A DNA stretch of 7,553 nt from Actinomycetes bacterium (lineage in GTDB: Bacteria > Actinomycetota > Actinomycetes > Actinomycetales > Microbacteriaceae): contig JAEWKY010000180.1 in the NCBI GenBank assembly GCA_023457615.1, positions 1 through 7,553 of the forward strand, written 5' to 3'. Shown piece by piece: positions 1-6,773 of this stretch (position 1 is the first letter of the stretch; every line of letters starts with the position of its first letter). The position numbers and the translations under genes are program-made. The notes under the pieces are model-generated. The model saw only the letters and a program-made list of their open reading frames with translations. It had not been told where the DNA came from and searched no databases.

Positions 1-19
1 CCCGGGACCCGTTCCCGGG
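1..19. terminator. Inverted repeat at window edge, possible terminator of the preceding gene
   Basis: CCCGGGA at 1-7 and TCCCGGG at 13-19 can pair as a 7-bp stem with a 5-base loop. No T-run follows on the plus strand. It lies 22 bases upstream of the -10 box of the acetyltransferase gene, so it could end a gene lying before the window or be an operator. In DNA this rich in GC a short stem like this can also arise by chance. Confidence 0.3.
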
Positions 20-40
20 GGCCGCGTCGTCCCCGGCGGC

Positions 41-46
41 TACGCT
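41..46 (+). promoter_or_regulatory. -10 box TACGCT for a leaderless GNAT transcript
   Basis: TACGCT fits the actinobacterial -10 pattern TANNNT and is followed by exactly 6 bases (CGCGAC) and then the ATG at 53. The transcript would therefore begin at or next to the start codon. No Shine-Dalgarno sequence precedes the ATG, which agrees with a leaderless start. No clear -35 box is visible. The same spacing recurs before purN and the hydrolase. Confidence 0.6.
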
Positions 47-52
47 CGCGAC

Positions 53-499
53 ATGGCCCTCCGTCTCGCCGAGCTCAGCGTCGACAACTTGCCCGCCGCG
101 GTCAAGCTGCCGCTCAAGCCCGGGCAGGAGCGGTTCGTCTCGCCGGTCGTCGAGTCGATCGCCGAGGCCTACGTGAACCCCACCGCATGGCCGCGCCTCA
201 TCTTCGACGGCGACGAGGTCGTCGGCTTCGTGATGGGCAACTTCGATCCCGACAACGAGCTCGAGGCGTTCCGCGCGGGCATCTGGCGGCTCAACGTCTC
301 GGCCGAGGCGCAGGGTCGCGGGGTCGGTCGGTTCGCGGTCGAGGCGGTCGCCGACGAGGCCCGACGCCGCGGGGTCGACCGCATCACGGTGCTGTGGGAG
401 CCCGGCGACGAAGGCCCCGAGGGCTTCTACCTCTCGGTTGGATTCGAGCCCACGGGCGAGGAGCTCTTCGGCGAGATCGTCGGGGCGAAGTCGGTCTGA
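53..499 (+). CDS. GNAT-family N-acetyltransferase, possibly polyamine-type
   Basis: Predicted cytoplasmic enzyme of 148 residues that transfers an acetyl group from acetyl-CoA to an amine. The acetyl-CoA pyrophosphate loop is QGRGVG at 87-92, after a beta strand with IWRLNVS (77-83), and the C-terminal GNAT pattern GFYLSVGFEPTGE is at 124-136. The N-terminal part, with QERFVSPV (25-32), IAEAY (36-40) and a GFVMG strand (58-62), resembles from memory BltD-like spermidine/spermine acetyltransferases, so a polyamine substrate is a guess and not shown. Length is normal for a single GNAT domain. The ATG at 53 is chosen because TACGCT sits 6 bases before it. The stop overlaps the start of the ATL gene (TGATG), so the two are probably cotranscribed. 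The family is secure; the substrate is unknown. Confidence 0.9.
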   Translation: MALRLAELSVDNLPAAVKLPLKPGQERFVSPVVESIAEAYVNPTAWPRLIFDGDEVVGFVMGNFDPDNELEAFRAGIWRLNVSAEAQGRGVGRFAVEAVADEARRRGVDRITVLWEPGDEGPEGFYLSVGFEPTGEELFGEIVGAKSV

Positions 500-810
500 T
501 GGCCCGTCCGTCCGCCGACTTCGTCGAGGCCGTGCTCGAGGTCGTCGCCGACATCCCGCCGGGAACCGTCATGACCTACGGCGACGTGGCTGCCGTGCTC
601 GGCTCGCGCGCCGCCCGCGCGGTCGGCAACGTCATGTCGCTGTACGGATCGGAGGTGCCGTGGTGGCGCGTCATCCGGTCGTCGGGCCTGCCGCCGATCG
701 CCCACGAAGAGAGGGCCCTCGCCCACTATGAGGCCGAGGGGACGCCGCTCGTACCCACCCAGGACGGTTACCGGGTGAACCTCCGCGCCGCACGTCACTT
801 TCCGTCGTAG
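499..810 (+). CDS. Alkyltransferase-like protein (ATL), MGMT-fold DNA-lesion binder
   Basis: A 103-residue protein with the DNA-binding domain of O6-alkylguanine-DNA alkyltransferases but without the reactive cysteine. The usual PCHRV active site reads PWWRV at 54-58, so Trp55 replaces the alkyl-accepting Cys and Trp56 replaces the His. Other family features remain: VMTYGDVAAVLG (24-35) with the conserved Tyr27, and RAVGNVM (40-46) holding the probable arginine finger Arg40 that takes the place of the flipped base. Known ATLs cannot repair alkylguanine themselves; they bind and bend the damaged DNA and hand it to nucleotide excision repair. The length matches stand-alone ATLs, which lack the N-terminal MGMT domain. 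The ATG at 499 overlaps the acetyltransferase stop (TGATG) and has no strong Shine-Dalgarno sequence, which suggests translational coupling. An in-frame extension upstream is only a shadow of the previous gene. Confidence 0.9.
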   Translation: MARPSADFVEAVLEVVADIPPGTVMTYGDVAAVLGSRAARAVGNVMSLYGSEVPWWRVIRSSGLPPIAHEERALAHYEAEGTPLVPTQDGYRVNLRAARHFPS

Positions 811-852
811 GCCTTCGAGTCAAGACCCGTCGGTGCACGAGACGAGGGCGCG

Positions 853-2658
853 CTAGACCAGAGAGTCGCGCCAGGCGGCGTGGAGCTTCGCGAACCGGCC
901 GGTGCCCGCGATGAGCTCCTTCGGGGTGCCGTCCTCGACGATGCGCCCGTGCTCCATGACGAGCACCCGGTCGGCGATCGCGACGGTCGACAGGCGGTGG
1001 GCGATGATGATCGCCGTGCGGTCGGCGAGCAGCGTCGTGAGCCCCTCCTGCACGAGGCGCTCCGAGGGGATGTCGAGCGACGCGGTCGCCTCGTCGAGGA
1101 TGAGCACGGCCGGATCGGCGAGGAACGCCCGCGCGAACGAGATGAGCTGTCGCTGACCCGCCGACACGCGCCCGCCGCGCTTGTTGACGTCGGAGTCGTA
1201 GCCGTCGGGCAGCGCCTCGATGAAGTCGTGAGCGCCGACGGCCTTCGCGGCGGCGACGATCTGCTCCGGCGTCGCGTCGGGCTTGCCGAGCGCGATGTTC
1301 TCCGCGACTGATCCGCTGAACAGGTACGCCTCCTGGGTGACCATGACGATCGCGCGCCGCAGGTCCTTCGGGTGCAGCCGACGCAGGTCGACGCCGTCGA
1401 GCTCCACAGCTCCCGCGGAGGGGTCGTAGAACCGGGCGACGAGCTTCGCGAGCGTCGACTTGCCCGCGCCGGTCGAGCCGACGAGCGCGATCGTCTGCCC
1501 CGCAGGGATGTCGAGCGAGAAGTCGGGGAGCACGACGCGGTCCGCGCGGTAGGCGAAGCGCACGTCGCGGAAGGAGATGGCACCGCGGGCCTGCCAGAGG
1601 TCGACCGGGTCGGCGGGATCCGGGACGCTCGGCTCCTCCTCGAGCACACCCGAGATCTTCTCGAGGGCCGCGGCGGCCGACTGGTAGGAGTTGTAGAACA
1701 TCGCCATCTCCTCCATCGGGTCGAAGAACCGACGGGTGTAGAGCAGCACCGCGAGCAGGGCGCCGAGCTCGAGGTCGCCGCCGATCACGCGGAAGCCGCC
1801 GACGAGGAGCACGACCGCGACGGCCGTGTTGCCGATGAGGATGAGGCCCGGGTCGAAGATGCCGAAGAGCCGGATGACCTTCGCGTTGGCGTCGCGGTAG
1901 TCCTCGACGAGTCCGCCGAACTCGGCGTCGTTGCGCGACTCCGTGCGGAACGCCTTGACCGCCCGGATGCCCGTCATGGTCTCGACGAACTTGACGATGA
2001 CGCGCGCCGACACGGTGCGCGTGAGGCGGAAGCCCTGCTGCGAGCGCTTCTGGAACCAGCGGGTGAGCAGCCCGAGCGGGAGGAGCGCCCCCGCGATGAC
2101 GAGCCCGCTCACGGGGTCGAACGCGACGAGGGCGACGCCGACGAACGACATGTAGAGCACGCCGCGCACGAGCCCGTTCAGGCCCGAGTCGAGCAGCTCG
2201 CGGATCGACTCGAGGTCGCTCGTCTGCCGCGCGATGATGCGGCCCGACGTGTAGCTCTCGTGGAACTCGAGGCTCAGCCGCTGGGCGTGCAGGAACACCC
2301 GGCGGCGCAGGTCGAAGAGGATGGCCTGGCTGACCCGGGCCGACAGCATCGTGTACCAGGCGATGAGCACGGCGCCGAGGATGCCCGCCGCGAGGTAGGC
2401 GGCGACGATCACGCCGAGCGGCACGAAGTCGCTCTCGAGGGCCGCCGGGAGGCCGCGGTCGATGCCGAGCGCGATGAGTGCCGGCCCCGCCACCTGCGCC
2501 GCGGTGCTCACGACGACGACGCCGAGCGTCAGCACGACGCGCGCACGCACGGGGCGCAGGAGCGAGCCGAGCAGGCGCAGCGAGCGCTGCCGGATGAGGC
2601 GCGACTCCTCGCGCGAGTAGTCGTCGCGCTCCTCGCCCTCGACGCCCGTGACGCTCAA
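853..2658 (-). CDS. ABC exporter half-transporter, consensus-ATPase subunit
   Basis: Protein of 601 residues with an N-terminal membrane domain (about six helices between residues 40 and 310) fused to a C-terminal nucleotide-binding domain (about 358-601), the type IV exporter layout. Visible motifs: A-loop Tyr370, Walker A GSTGAGKST (394-402), Q-loop Gln442, signature VSAGQ (498-502), Walker B VLILDE (518-523) with catalytic Glu523, D-loop SLD (527-529), and switch His554. Only the signature deviates from LSGGQ. It should pair with the gene directly upstream to form a plasma-membrane heterodimer of the BmrCD, LmrCD or TM287/288 type, exporting drugs or lipids; the substrate cannot be read from sequence. 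The TTG start is supported by GGAGGT 6 bases upstream and by the TTGA overlap with its partner. Its stop is convergent with the ATL gene, leaving 42 bases between them. Confidence 0.93.
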   Translation of the reverse strand: MSVTGVEGEERDDYSREESRLIRQRSLRLLGSLLRPVRARVVLTLGVVVVSTAAQVAGPALIALGIDRGLPAALESDFVPLGVIVAAYLAAGILGAVLIAWYTMLSARVSQAILFDLRRRVFLHAQRLSLEFHESYTSGRIIARQTSDLESIRELLDSGLNGLVRGVLYMSFVGVALVAFDPVSGLVIAGALLPLGLLTRWFQKRSQQGFRLTRTVSARVIVKFVETMTGIRAVKAFRTESRNDAEFGGLVEDYRDANAKVIRLFGIFDPGLILIGNTAVAVVLLVGGFRVIGGDLELGALLAVLLYTRRFFDPMEEMAMFYNSYQSAAAALEKISGVLEEEPSVPDPADPVDLWQARGAISFRDVRFAYRADRVVLPDFSLDIPAGQTIALVGSTGAGKSTLAKLVARFYDPSAGAVELDGVDLRRLHPKDLRRAIVMVTQEAYLFSGSVAENIALGKPDATPEQIVAAAKAVGAHDFIEALPDGYDSDVNKRGGRVSAGQRQLISFARAFLADPAVLILDEATASLDIPSERLVQEGLTTLLADRTAIIIAHRLSTVAIADRVLVMEHGRIVEDGTPKELIAGTGRFAKLHAAWRDSLV

Positions 2659-4466
2659 CTCGCCACCTCCCGGGTGTTGTCGGCCTCGAGCGAGGAGATC
2701 ACGTGGCGGTAGTGCTCGTCGGTCGCGAGCAGGTGCGAGTGCGTGCCGACCGCGGTGACCTTGCCGTCCCGCAGCAGCGCGACCCGGTCGGCGAGCTGCA
2801 CGGTCGAGGGACGGTGCGCGACCACGAGGGCCGTCGTCGTCGCGAGCACCCGGCGCAGCGCCGCCTCGACGCGTGCCTCGGTGTCGACGTCGAGCGCCGA
2901 GAGCGGATCGTCGAGCACGAGCACCGACGGGCGCGCGGCGACGGCCCGCGCGAGCGCGAGTCGCTGCCGCTGGCCGCCGGAGAGCGAGAGCCCCTCCTCG
3001 CCGACCGTGGTCTCGACGCCGTCAGGCAGCTCGGCGACGAACTCGGCCTGCGCGATGTCGAGGGCCTCGGCGACCACCGCATCCCCTGCCTCGCGGTCGT
3101 CGACGAGCTCGGGTCGGCCGAGCAGCACGTTGTCGCGCACCGACGCCGAGAACAGCGTCGCGTCCTCGAACGCCATCGCGATCCGGCGCCGCAGCTCGCC
3201 GCGCGTGAGGTCGCGGATGTCGACGCCGTCGAGCGTGATCGCGCCGCCCGTGACGTCGTAGAGGCGCGTGGTGAGCGCGGTGAGGGTCGTCTTGCCGGAG
3301 CCGGTGAGTCCGACGAGCGCCATCGTCTCGCCGGGCTCGAGCACGAGGTCGACGCCGTCGACGAGATCGCGGGACCCGGCGGGCGCATCCTGGTACCGGA
3401 AGTGCACGCCCTCGAAGGCGAGCCGTCCCCGCGGCTCCGCGATCGTGCGCGGGCTGTCCGGATCGGTGATCGGGTTCGGCTCGTCGAGCACCTCGAAGAG
3501 GCGGTCGACGGCGGTGCGCGTGTCGAAGGTCATCGACAGCAGGAATCCGATCGACTCGATCGGGAAGCGCAGCACCGTCGCGGTCGCGAAGAACGCGAGC
3601 AGCTCACCGCCCGTCATCTGCCCCTGCGACACCAGCCACACCCCGCCGCCGAGGCAGAGAGCGAACGCGACGTCGGGCACGAGCAGCAGCCACAGCCAGA
3701 TGCCCGCGATCGCGCGGGCCTTGTCGAGCTCGGTGCCGCGCAGCTCGTCGGCCTGGCGGGTGAACTTCTCGAGCGAGTGCTTGCCGCGGCCGAAGGCCTT
3801 GAGCACCCGGATGCCGTGCACGCTCTCCTCGACCGCGGTCGCGAGGTCGCCCTGCTGGTCCTGCGAGCGACGGGCGACGACCGAGTACCTCTGCTCGAAC
3901 ACGTAGCCGTAGATCCACAGCGGCACCGAGCACACGAGGAACACGAGGGCGAGGACCCAGTTCCAGAAGAACAGCACGACCGCGCCGATCGCGATCGTGA
4001 CGAGGTTCACGAGGAGCAGCACGAGCCCGAACGACAGCCACCGGCGGATGAGACCGAGGTCGCTCATCGCGCGCGAGAGCAGCTGCCCGCTCTGCCACTT
4101 GTCGTGGAACGCGACGGGAAGGTCCTGCAGGCGCGCGTAGAGCGTGCGGCGCATCGCCGCCTCGACGTGGGTGCCGGGCGTCAGCACGAAGAAGCGCCGC
4201 GCCATGATGAACGCCGCCTCGAGGGCGCCGAGCACGAGCACCACGATCGCGGCGGGCCACACGGCCTGCGCGTCGCCGCTCGCGAGGGGACCGTCGACGA
4301 GCGCCTGGAGCACGAGCGGGATGCCGAGCGCGACGAGGCCGGCGAGGAGCGCCGCGACCATGCCGAGCACGATGCGGGGCAGGGCGGGGCGCACGAACGG
4401 CAGGATGCGCAGCAGCGTGCGCACGGTGCCGGCGCGGGACGGAGTGGAGGCGGTGGTGTCAGGCAT
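2655..4466 (-). CDS. ABC exporter half-transporter, degenerate-ATPase subunit
   Basis: Protein of 603 residues with about six membrane helices (roughly 32-56, 72-92, 143-167, 169-190, 252-278 and 285-305) and a C-terminal ATPase domain. Motifs: A-loop Tyr358, Walker A GLTGSGKTT (386-394), canonical signature LSGGQ (495-499), Walker B VLVLDD (515-520), switch His551. Two residues deviate: the Q-loop position is Glu434 (AFEDATLF), and the catalytic glutamate is Asp520. This is the known pattern of the non-hydrolysing site in heterodimeric exporters. The partner is the overlapping downstream gene. The ATG at 4466 is preferred because upstream codons show no ATG or GTG nearby and the protein begins at a normal length; the open frame runs on into antisense purH, which is a shadow. 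No Shine-Dalgarno sequence lies at normal distance; the only GGAGGT is 22 bases away inside a hairpin. A GTG at codon 15 is an alternative start. Confidence 0.92.
   Translation of the reverse strand: MPDTTASTPSRAGTVRTLLRILPFVRPALPRIVLGMVAALLAGLVALGIPLVLQALVDGPLASGDAQAVWPAAIVVLVLGALEAAFIMARRFFVLTPGTHVEAAMRRTLYARLQDLPVAFHDKWQSGQLLSRAMSDLGLIRRWLSFGLVLLLVNLVTIAIGAVVLFFWNWVLALVFLVCSVPLWIYGYVFEQRYSVVARRSQDQQGDLATAVEESVHGIRVLKAFGRGKHSLEKFTRQADELRGTELDKARAIAGIWLWLLLVPDVAFALCLGGGVWLVSQGQMTGGELLAFFATATVLRFPIESIGFLLSMTFDTRTAVDRLFEVLDEPNPITDPDSPRTIAEPRGRLAFEGVHFRYQDAPAGSRDLVDGVDLVLEPGETMALVGLTGSGKTTLTALTTRLYDVTGGAITLDGVDIRDLTRGELRRRIAMAFEDATLFSASVRDNVLLGRPELVDDREAGDAVVAEALDIAQAEFVAELPDGVETTVGEEGLSLSGGQRQRLALARAVAARPSVLVLDDPLSALDVDTEARVEAALRRVLATTTALVVAHRPSTVQLADRVALLRDGKVTAVGTHSHLLATDEHYRHVISSLEADNTREVAS
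2665..2670 (-). promoter_or_regulatory. Ribosome binding site deciding the TTG start of the second ABC gene
   Basis: GGAGGT on the minus strand, 6 bases before the TTG at 2658. It lies inside the last codons of the upstream ABC gene. This strong site justifies the TTG start and, with the TTGA overlap, points to coupled translation of the two subunits in matched amounts. Confidence 0.8.
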
Positions 4467-4481
4467 GAGGAGAGAAGTGCC

Positions 4482-4499
4482 GCCCCGGACCTCCGGGGC
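4482..4499 (-). terminator. Hairpin between purH and the ABC genes: terminator or 5' leader structure
   Basis: On the minus strand GCCCCGGA-GG-TCCGGGGC forms a near-perfect hairpin, realistically a 7-bp stem with a 4-base loop AGGT. It follows the purH stop by about 30 bases and is followed by a pyrimidine-rich stretch (CACTTCTCTCCTC) with no true T-run, so it could be a weak intrinsic terminator of purNH. It also lies just downstream of a -10-like TAGGCT, so it could instead be the 5' end of the transporter mRNA. It contains the only GGAGGT ahead of the transporter ATG. Confidence 0.5.
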
Positions 4500-4507
4500 A
4501 GCCTTCC

Positions 4508-4513
4508 AGCCTA
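4508..4513 (-). promoter_or_regulatory. Candidate -10 box TAGGCT for the ABC exporter operon
   Basis: TAGGCT on the minus strand is identical to the box in front of purN. By the spacing seen elsewhere in the window the transcript would start near 4501, giving a leader of about 35 bases before the ATG at 4466. No convincing -35 is visible. It sits just after the purH stop (4529), where an independent promoter would be expected if the transporter is not simply read through from purNH. Confidence 0.45.
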
Positions 4514-4528
4514 GACCCGCGCGCGGCG

Positions 4529-6115
4529 TCAGTGGAAGAAGTGCCGCTCGCCCGTGAGGTACATCGTGACGCCCGCCCGCTCGACGGCCGCGATCGTCTC
4601 CGCGTCGCGCACCGAACCGCCGGGCTGCACGATCGCGCGCACGCCGGCGTCGAGCAGGATCTGCGGTCCGTCCTCGAACGGGAAGAACGCGTCGGATGCC
4701 GCCACGCTCCCGCGTGCCCGGTCGCCCGCACGCTCCACGGCGAGCCGGCACGAGTCGACGCGGTTGACCTGACCCATGCCGACGCCGACCGAGGCCCCGC
4801 CCGCGGCGAGGAGGATCGCGTTCGACTTCACCGCGCGGCATGCGCGCCAGGCGAACTCGAGGTCGGCGAGGGTCTGCTCGTCGGCGGCCGGTCCCGCCGC
4901 GAGCCTCCACTGCAGCGCCGGGGCGAACTGCCGGTCGATCGTCTGCACGAGGAGACCGCCCGAGATACGGCGGAGCTCGGTGCCGCCGTCGCCGAATCCG
5001 GCGGGCAGCTCGAGCAGGCGGAGGTTGCTCTTCCCCGCGAGCACCTCGAGCGCCCCCGGCTCGAACGCCGGCGCGATGATCACCTCGGTGAAGACGGGCG
5101 CGATCGACTCGGCGGCCTCGCGCGTCAGCGGGCGGTTCACGGCGATCACGCCGCCGAAGGCCGACACCGGGTCGCACGCGTGCGCGAGGGCGTGCGCCTC
5201 GGCGATCGTCGCGGCCGTCGCGATGCCGCACGGATTGGCGTGCTTGATGATCGCCACCGTCGGCGTCTCGTGGTCGTACGCGGCGCGCACCGCCGCATCC
5301 CCGTCGACGTAGTTGTTGAACGACATCTCCTTGCCCTGCAGCTGCCGGGCCTGGGCGATGCCGACGCCGTTCGGCGAGGTGTAGAGGGCCGCGCGCTGGT
5401 GCGAGTTCTCGCCATAGCGCAACACGTCGGCGCGCTCCCACGAGGCGCCCATCCAGCCCGGGAAGCCCGACCCCTCGTCGTCCGGGGCGTGCACCGCGCC
5501 GAGCCAGGACGCGACGCCGATGTCGTACGTCGCCGTGTGCCGGAACGCCTCGCGCGCGAGCTCGCGGCGCTGCGCGAGCGTCGTGCCGCCGGCCGCGAGG
5601 GCGTCGACCAGGTCGCCGTACCGCGCGGGGTTCACGACCACGGCGACGTTGGCGTGGTTCTTCGCCGACGCGCGCACCATCGCGGGGCCGCCGATGTCGA
5701 TCTGCTCGACGACCTGGTCGGGCTCCGCCCCCGACGCGACCGTCGCGGCGAACGGGTAGAGGTTGATGACGGCGAGCTCGAAGGGGGCGATGTCGAAGGT
5801 CGCGAGCTCCCGTTCGTGCGACTCGAGCCGGAGGTCGGCGAGGAGGCCGGAGTGCACCTTCGGGTGCAGCGTGCGCACGCGGCCGTCGAGGTGCTCGGGG
5901 AAGCCGGTGAGGTCCTGGATCTGGGTGACCGGGATGCCCGCGTCGGCGATGGTCTTCGACGTGCCGCCCGTCGAGACGATCTCGACCCCCGCGTCGGCGA
6001 GCGCGCGCGCGAGCTCGACGAGGCCGGTCTTGTCGCTCACCGCGACGATCGCCCGCCGGATCGGGACGAGGTCCCGCTCGCGGTAGAGGGAGGAGTCGAT
6101 CGTGGCGCCGCTCAA
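4529..6115 (-). CDS. purH: Bifunctional AICAR formyltransferase / IMP cyclohydrolase
   Basis: Catalyses the last two steps of de novo IMP synthesis in the cytoplasm: formylation of AICAR by 10-formyltetrahydrofolate, then ring closure of FAICAR. The 528 residues are close to E. coli PurH. The N-terminal cyclohydrolase domain (about 20-150) shows VSDKTGL (26-32), STGGTSK (48-54), HPKVHSG (84-90), NLYPF (118-122) and the Asp140/Lys152 pair. The formyltransferase domain (from about 215) shows RYGENSHQ (233-240), the catalytic Lys291-His292 in KHANPCG, AFGGVIAVNR (319-328), VKSNAI (429-434), GMGQVNRVDS (446-455) and SDAFFPF (474-480). The TTG at 6115 overlaps the purN stop as TTGA and has AAGGAG 5 bases upstream. 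The longer open frame upstream is antisense or out-of-frame to purN and is not coding. All expected catalytic residues appear present. Confidence 0.97.
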   Translation of the reverse strand: MSGATIDSSLYRERDLVPIRRAIVAVSDKTGLVELARALADAGVEIVSTGGTSKTIADAGIPVTQIQDLTGFPEHLDGRVRTLHPKVHSGLLADLRLESHERELATFDIAPFELAVINLYPFAATVASGAEPDQVVEQIDIGGPAMVRASAKNHANVAVVVNPARYGDLVDALAAGGTTLAQRRELAREAFRHTATYDIGVASWLGAVHAPDDEGSGFPGWMGASWERADVLRYGENSHQRAALYTSPNGVGIAQARQLQGKEMSFNNYVDGDAAVRAAYDHETPTVAIIKHANPCGIATAATIAEAHALAHACDPVSAFGGVIAVNRPLTREAAESIAPVFTEVIIAPAFEPGALEVLAGKSNLRLLELPAGFGDGGTELRRISGGLLVQTIDRQFAPALQWRLAAGPAADEQTLADLEFAWRACRAVKSNAILLAAGGASVGVGMGQVNRVDSCRLAVERAGDRARGSVAASDAFFPFEDGPQILLDAGVRAIVQPGGSVRDAETIAAVERAGVTMYLTGERHFFH

Positions 6116-6699
6116 GAGAGCTCCTTCAGGTTCACGTGGCCGTTGGCGATGTCGAGCACGACCTGCACGAGCAGCTCCCGCTCGACGAGCTTGATGCGGT
6201 CGTGGAGCCGCGACTCGGTGTCGTCGGGCCGCACCGGCACGCGCTCCTGAGCGACGATCGGGCCCGTGTCCACACCGGCATCCACGACAATGACCGACGC
6301 GCCGGTCTCGCGGACGCCGGCGGCGAGGGCATCCCGCACGCCGTGCGCACCCGGGAACTCGGGCAGGTACGCGGGGTGCGTGTTGAGCAGGTTCGGGCTG
6401 AGGGCGTCCACGACCCGCGGCGGCAGCAGCCGCATGAAGCCGGAGAGGATCACGAGATCCGCCTCCCACTGGCGCACCTGGTCGAGCAGCTCGTCGCCCC
6501 ACGCCTCACGCGACGGGTAGGCGCCGAAGGGCACGACGAAGGTCGGGATGCCGTGGGCCTCGCCGTGGACGAGCCCGTCGGCCGGGCGGTCGGCGCCGAT
6601 CGCGACGACGCGGGCCGGGAACTCGGCGTCCTCGCTCGCCTCGAGGAGGGCGCGGAGGTTGCTCCCGCCCCCGGAGATGAGGACGACGAGCCGGAGCAC
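6112..6699 (-). CDS. purN: Phosphoribosylglycinamide formyltransferase (GAR transformylase)
   Basis: Third step of de novo purine synthesis: transfers the formyl group of 10-formyltetrahydrofolate to glycinamide ribonucleotide. Length (195 residues) is normal for PurN but slightly shorter than E. coli. The phosphate-binding loop GGGSNL is at 10-15, SGFMRLLP at 86-93, and the catalytic triad falls at Asn106, His108 (NTHPAYLP) and Asp144 (AGVDTGPI), the same numbers as in the E. coli enzyme. The next loop FPGAHGVRDAL (115-125) holds the second conserved His119. The start is GTG at 6699, chosen because TAGGCT ends exactly 6 bases upstream, giving a leaderless transcript. It is the first gene of a purN-purH pair; the products act at different steps but share the folate donor. 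It faces the hydrolase gene across 74 bases. Confidence 0.97.
   Translation of the reverse strand: MLRLVVLISGGGSNLRALLEASEDAEFPARVVAIGADRPADGLVHGEAHGIPTFVVPFGAYPSREAWGDELLDQVRQWEADLVILSGFMRLLPPRVVDALSPNLLNTHPAYLPEFPGAHGVRDALAAGVRETGASVIVVDAGVDTGPIVAQERVPVRPDDTESRLHDRIKLVERELLVQVVLDIANGHVNLKELS
6121..6126 (-). promoter_or_regulatory. Ribosome binding site deciding the TTG start of purH
   Basis: AAGGAG on the minus strand, which also encodes Lys192-Glu193 near the PurN C-terminus. It lies 5 bases before the TTG of purH at 6115, so it supports that non-ATG start and coupling to purN translation. Confidence 0.8.
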
Positions 6700-6705
6700 C
6701 CGCCC

Positions 6706-6711
6706 AGCCTA
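6706..6711 (-). promoter_or_regulatory. -10 box TAGGCT for the purNH operon, leaderless
   Basis: TAGGCT on the minus strand followed by 6 bases and then the GTG of purN. No Shine-Dalgarno sequence precedes the GTG. The -35 region (about 6729-6734) has no clear match to TTGACA. No purine riboswitch would fit, because the transcript is predicted to begin at the start codon. Confidence 0.65.
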
Positions 6712-6739
6712 CCGGGGCCGGTATGGGGCATCCGCCCAT
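6711..6739. repeat. Two small inverted repeats in the divergent promoter region
   Basis: ACCGG-GG-CCGGT lies at 6711-6722, touching the purN -10 box, and ATGGG-7-CCCAT lies at 6723-6739, near position -32 of purN and -43 of the hydrolase if both are leaderless. Either could be an operator for a regulator acting on one or both genes. They are short and in GC-rich DNA, so chance is a real possibility. I recognise no known operator. Confidence 0.3.
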
Positions 6740-6761
6740 GCTCCCGCCCCGCGGAACTGCC

Positions 6762-6767
6762 TACTCT
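6762..6767 (+). promoter_or_regulatory. -10 box TACTCT for a leaderless hydrolase transcript
   Basis: TACTCT followed by GGGCGC (6 bases) and then the ATG at 6774. This decides between that ATG and the in-frame ATGs at 6723 and 6738, which lie upstream of the box and would add 17 or 12 residues lacking homology-like features. No clear -35 box. Confidence 0.6.
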
Positions 6768-6773
6768 GGGCGC

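Noticed and set aside
811..852. Bidirectional terminator between the convergent ATL and ABC genes
   Set aside because: I looked for a hairpin in these 42 bases and found no stem longer than 4 bp and no T-run.
1372..2712. 446-codon open frame on the plus strand, antisense to the second ABC gene
   Set aside because: Low-complexity charged translation lying over a clearly coding ABC membrane and ATPase domain.
2703..4514. 603-codon open frame on the plus strand, antisense to the first ABC gene
   Set aside because: It mirrors the real gene and is rich in Arg, Glu, Asp and His with no motifs. Third-position GC bias of the sense gene removes stops from this antisense frame. The minus-strand reading has full ABC motifs.
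4467..5441. N-terminal extension of the first ABC gene up into purH
   Set aside because: The extra 325 codons lie over purH in another frame and are Arg-rich; normal exporter length is reached from the ATG at 4466.
4532..6250. 572-codon open frame on the plus strand, antisense to purH
   Set aside because: Low-complexity Arg/Glu/Asp-rich translation with no recognisable domain; same codon-bias artefact over an unambiguous purH.
6116..6502. N-terminal extension of purH into purN
   Set aside because: It overlaps purN in another frame; the TTG at 6115 has an SD and gives the usual PurH length.
6716..6773. Purine riboswitch or long leader upstream of purN or the hydrolase
   Set aside because: Only 74 bases separate the divergent starts and both -10 boxes lie 6 bases from the start codons, leaving no room for an aptamer.
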